A stretch of 64,000 bases of DNA from the NCBI GenBank assembly GCA_911728455.2, contig OU452222.1, forward strand, positions 372,001-436,000. The letters run 5' to 3'. The position numbers and the translations under genes were made by a program. Under the pieces are notes generated by a model. The model was given only the letters and a program-made list of their open reading frames with translations. It made no database searches and was not told the DNA's origin. Each line of letters begins with the position of its first letter. The first letter of the stretch is position 1. Origin of the DNA: Marthasterias glacialis (lineage: Eukaryota > Echinodermata > Asteroidea > Forcipulatida > Asteriidae). This document shows positions 63,764 through 64,000 of the stretch, in pieces.

Positions 63764-64000
63764 CCCCCTACTCTCTGACCATTCAACATCATCCAGTGTG
63801 GTTTTGAAAGATAGATAACCTATGCCAGAATGCAATATATAATGTGGTGAATGCATCTACACAGTACACAGCCAACCCTCCTACTGTCTGACCATTCAAT
63901 GTCATCCAAACACTTTTTGAATGATAGATAATTTATGTGAGAATGCGATATGGTATTGTGGTGAATGCATCTACACAGTCAAACCTCCTACTGTCTGACC
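63764..64000 (+). repeat. ~110-bp satellite, runs off the window
   Basis: Two units and the start of a third, same family as 56631-57035 (CTGACCATTCAA, GTGAATGCATCTACACAG). It is in the intron upstream of the first INTS8 exon seen here. Confidence 0.85.

Overview
The window is eukaryotic nuclear DNA: AT-rich, with GT-AG introns, several multi-exon genes, and a dense load of MITEs, SINEs, minisatellites and retrotransposon remnants. Gene content (INTS8, UBA2, a peroxisomal sarcosine oxidase-like flavoenzyme) and repeat style (TTAA MITEs, hAT MITEs, tRNA-headed SINEs) suggest a marine deuterostome invertebrate, most likely an echinoderm. That placement is inference, not shown by a marker gene.

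Layout. 1-9667 is a transposon-rich block with an intact Tnp2/CACTA-type transposase (713-3385, +), SINE heads and a triple ~185 bp repeat. 9668-25058 is copy A of a segmental duplication. 24986-31989 (-) is UBA2, the SUMO E1 catalytic subunit, in ten exons and cut off mid-exon at the duplication breakpoint. 34381-38666 (+) is an eight-exon FAD oxidase of the sarcosine/pipecolate oxidase family ending in a peroxisomal AKL signal. 38639-51002 is copy B of the duplication. 51116-63501 (-) holds the last 17 coding exons of INTS8; its N-terminus lies beyond the window.

Each duplication copy holds an intact five-exon class II aldolase/adducin-domain gene on the minus strand (A: 15684-21615; B: 41897-47641) with a mitochondrial-type N-terminus. 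The left edge of copy A is the last codons of the oxidase gene; its right edge is fused to UBA2. The simplest reading is an ancestral order UBA2(-), oxidase(+), aldolase(-), INTS8(-), with a tandem duplication starting inside UBA2 and ending just past the aldolase gene, followed by loss or interruption of the left part of the first copy. A misassembly of two divergent haplotypes is a live alternative.

Since the copies separated, copy A gained a 38-unit 75-bp minisatellite (one unit in B), a 1.03-kb foldback element with a 9-bp target duplication and a 156-bp MITE. Copy B carries a 919-bp Harbinger-like element and a 97-bp segment. The two aldolase proteins differ at 12 residues with a single synonymous-only codon change. 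All splice models here were read by eye: reading phase is continuous across every junction of the four complete or near-complete gene models, but none has been tested against transcripts.
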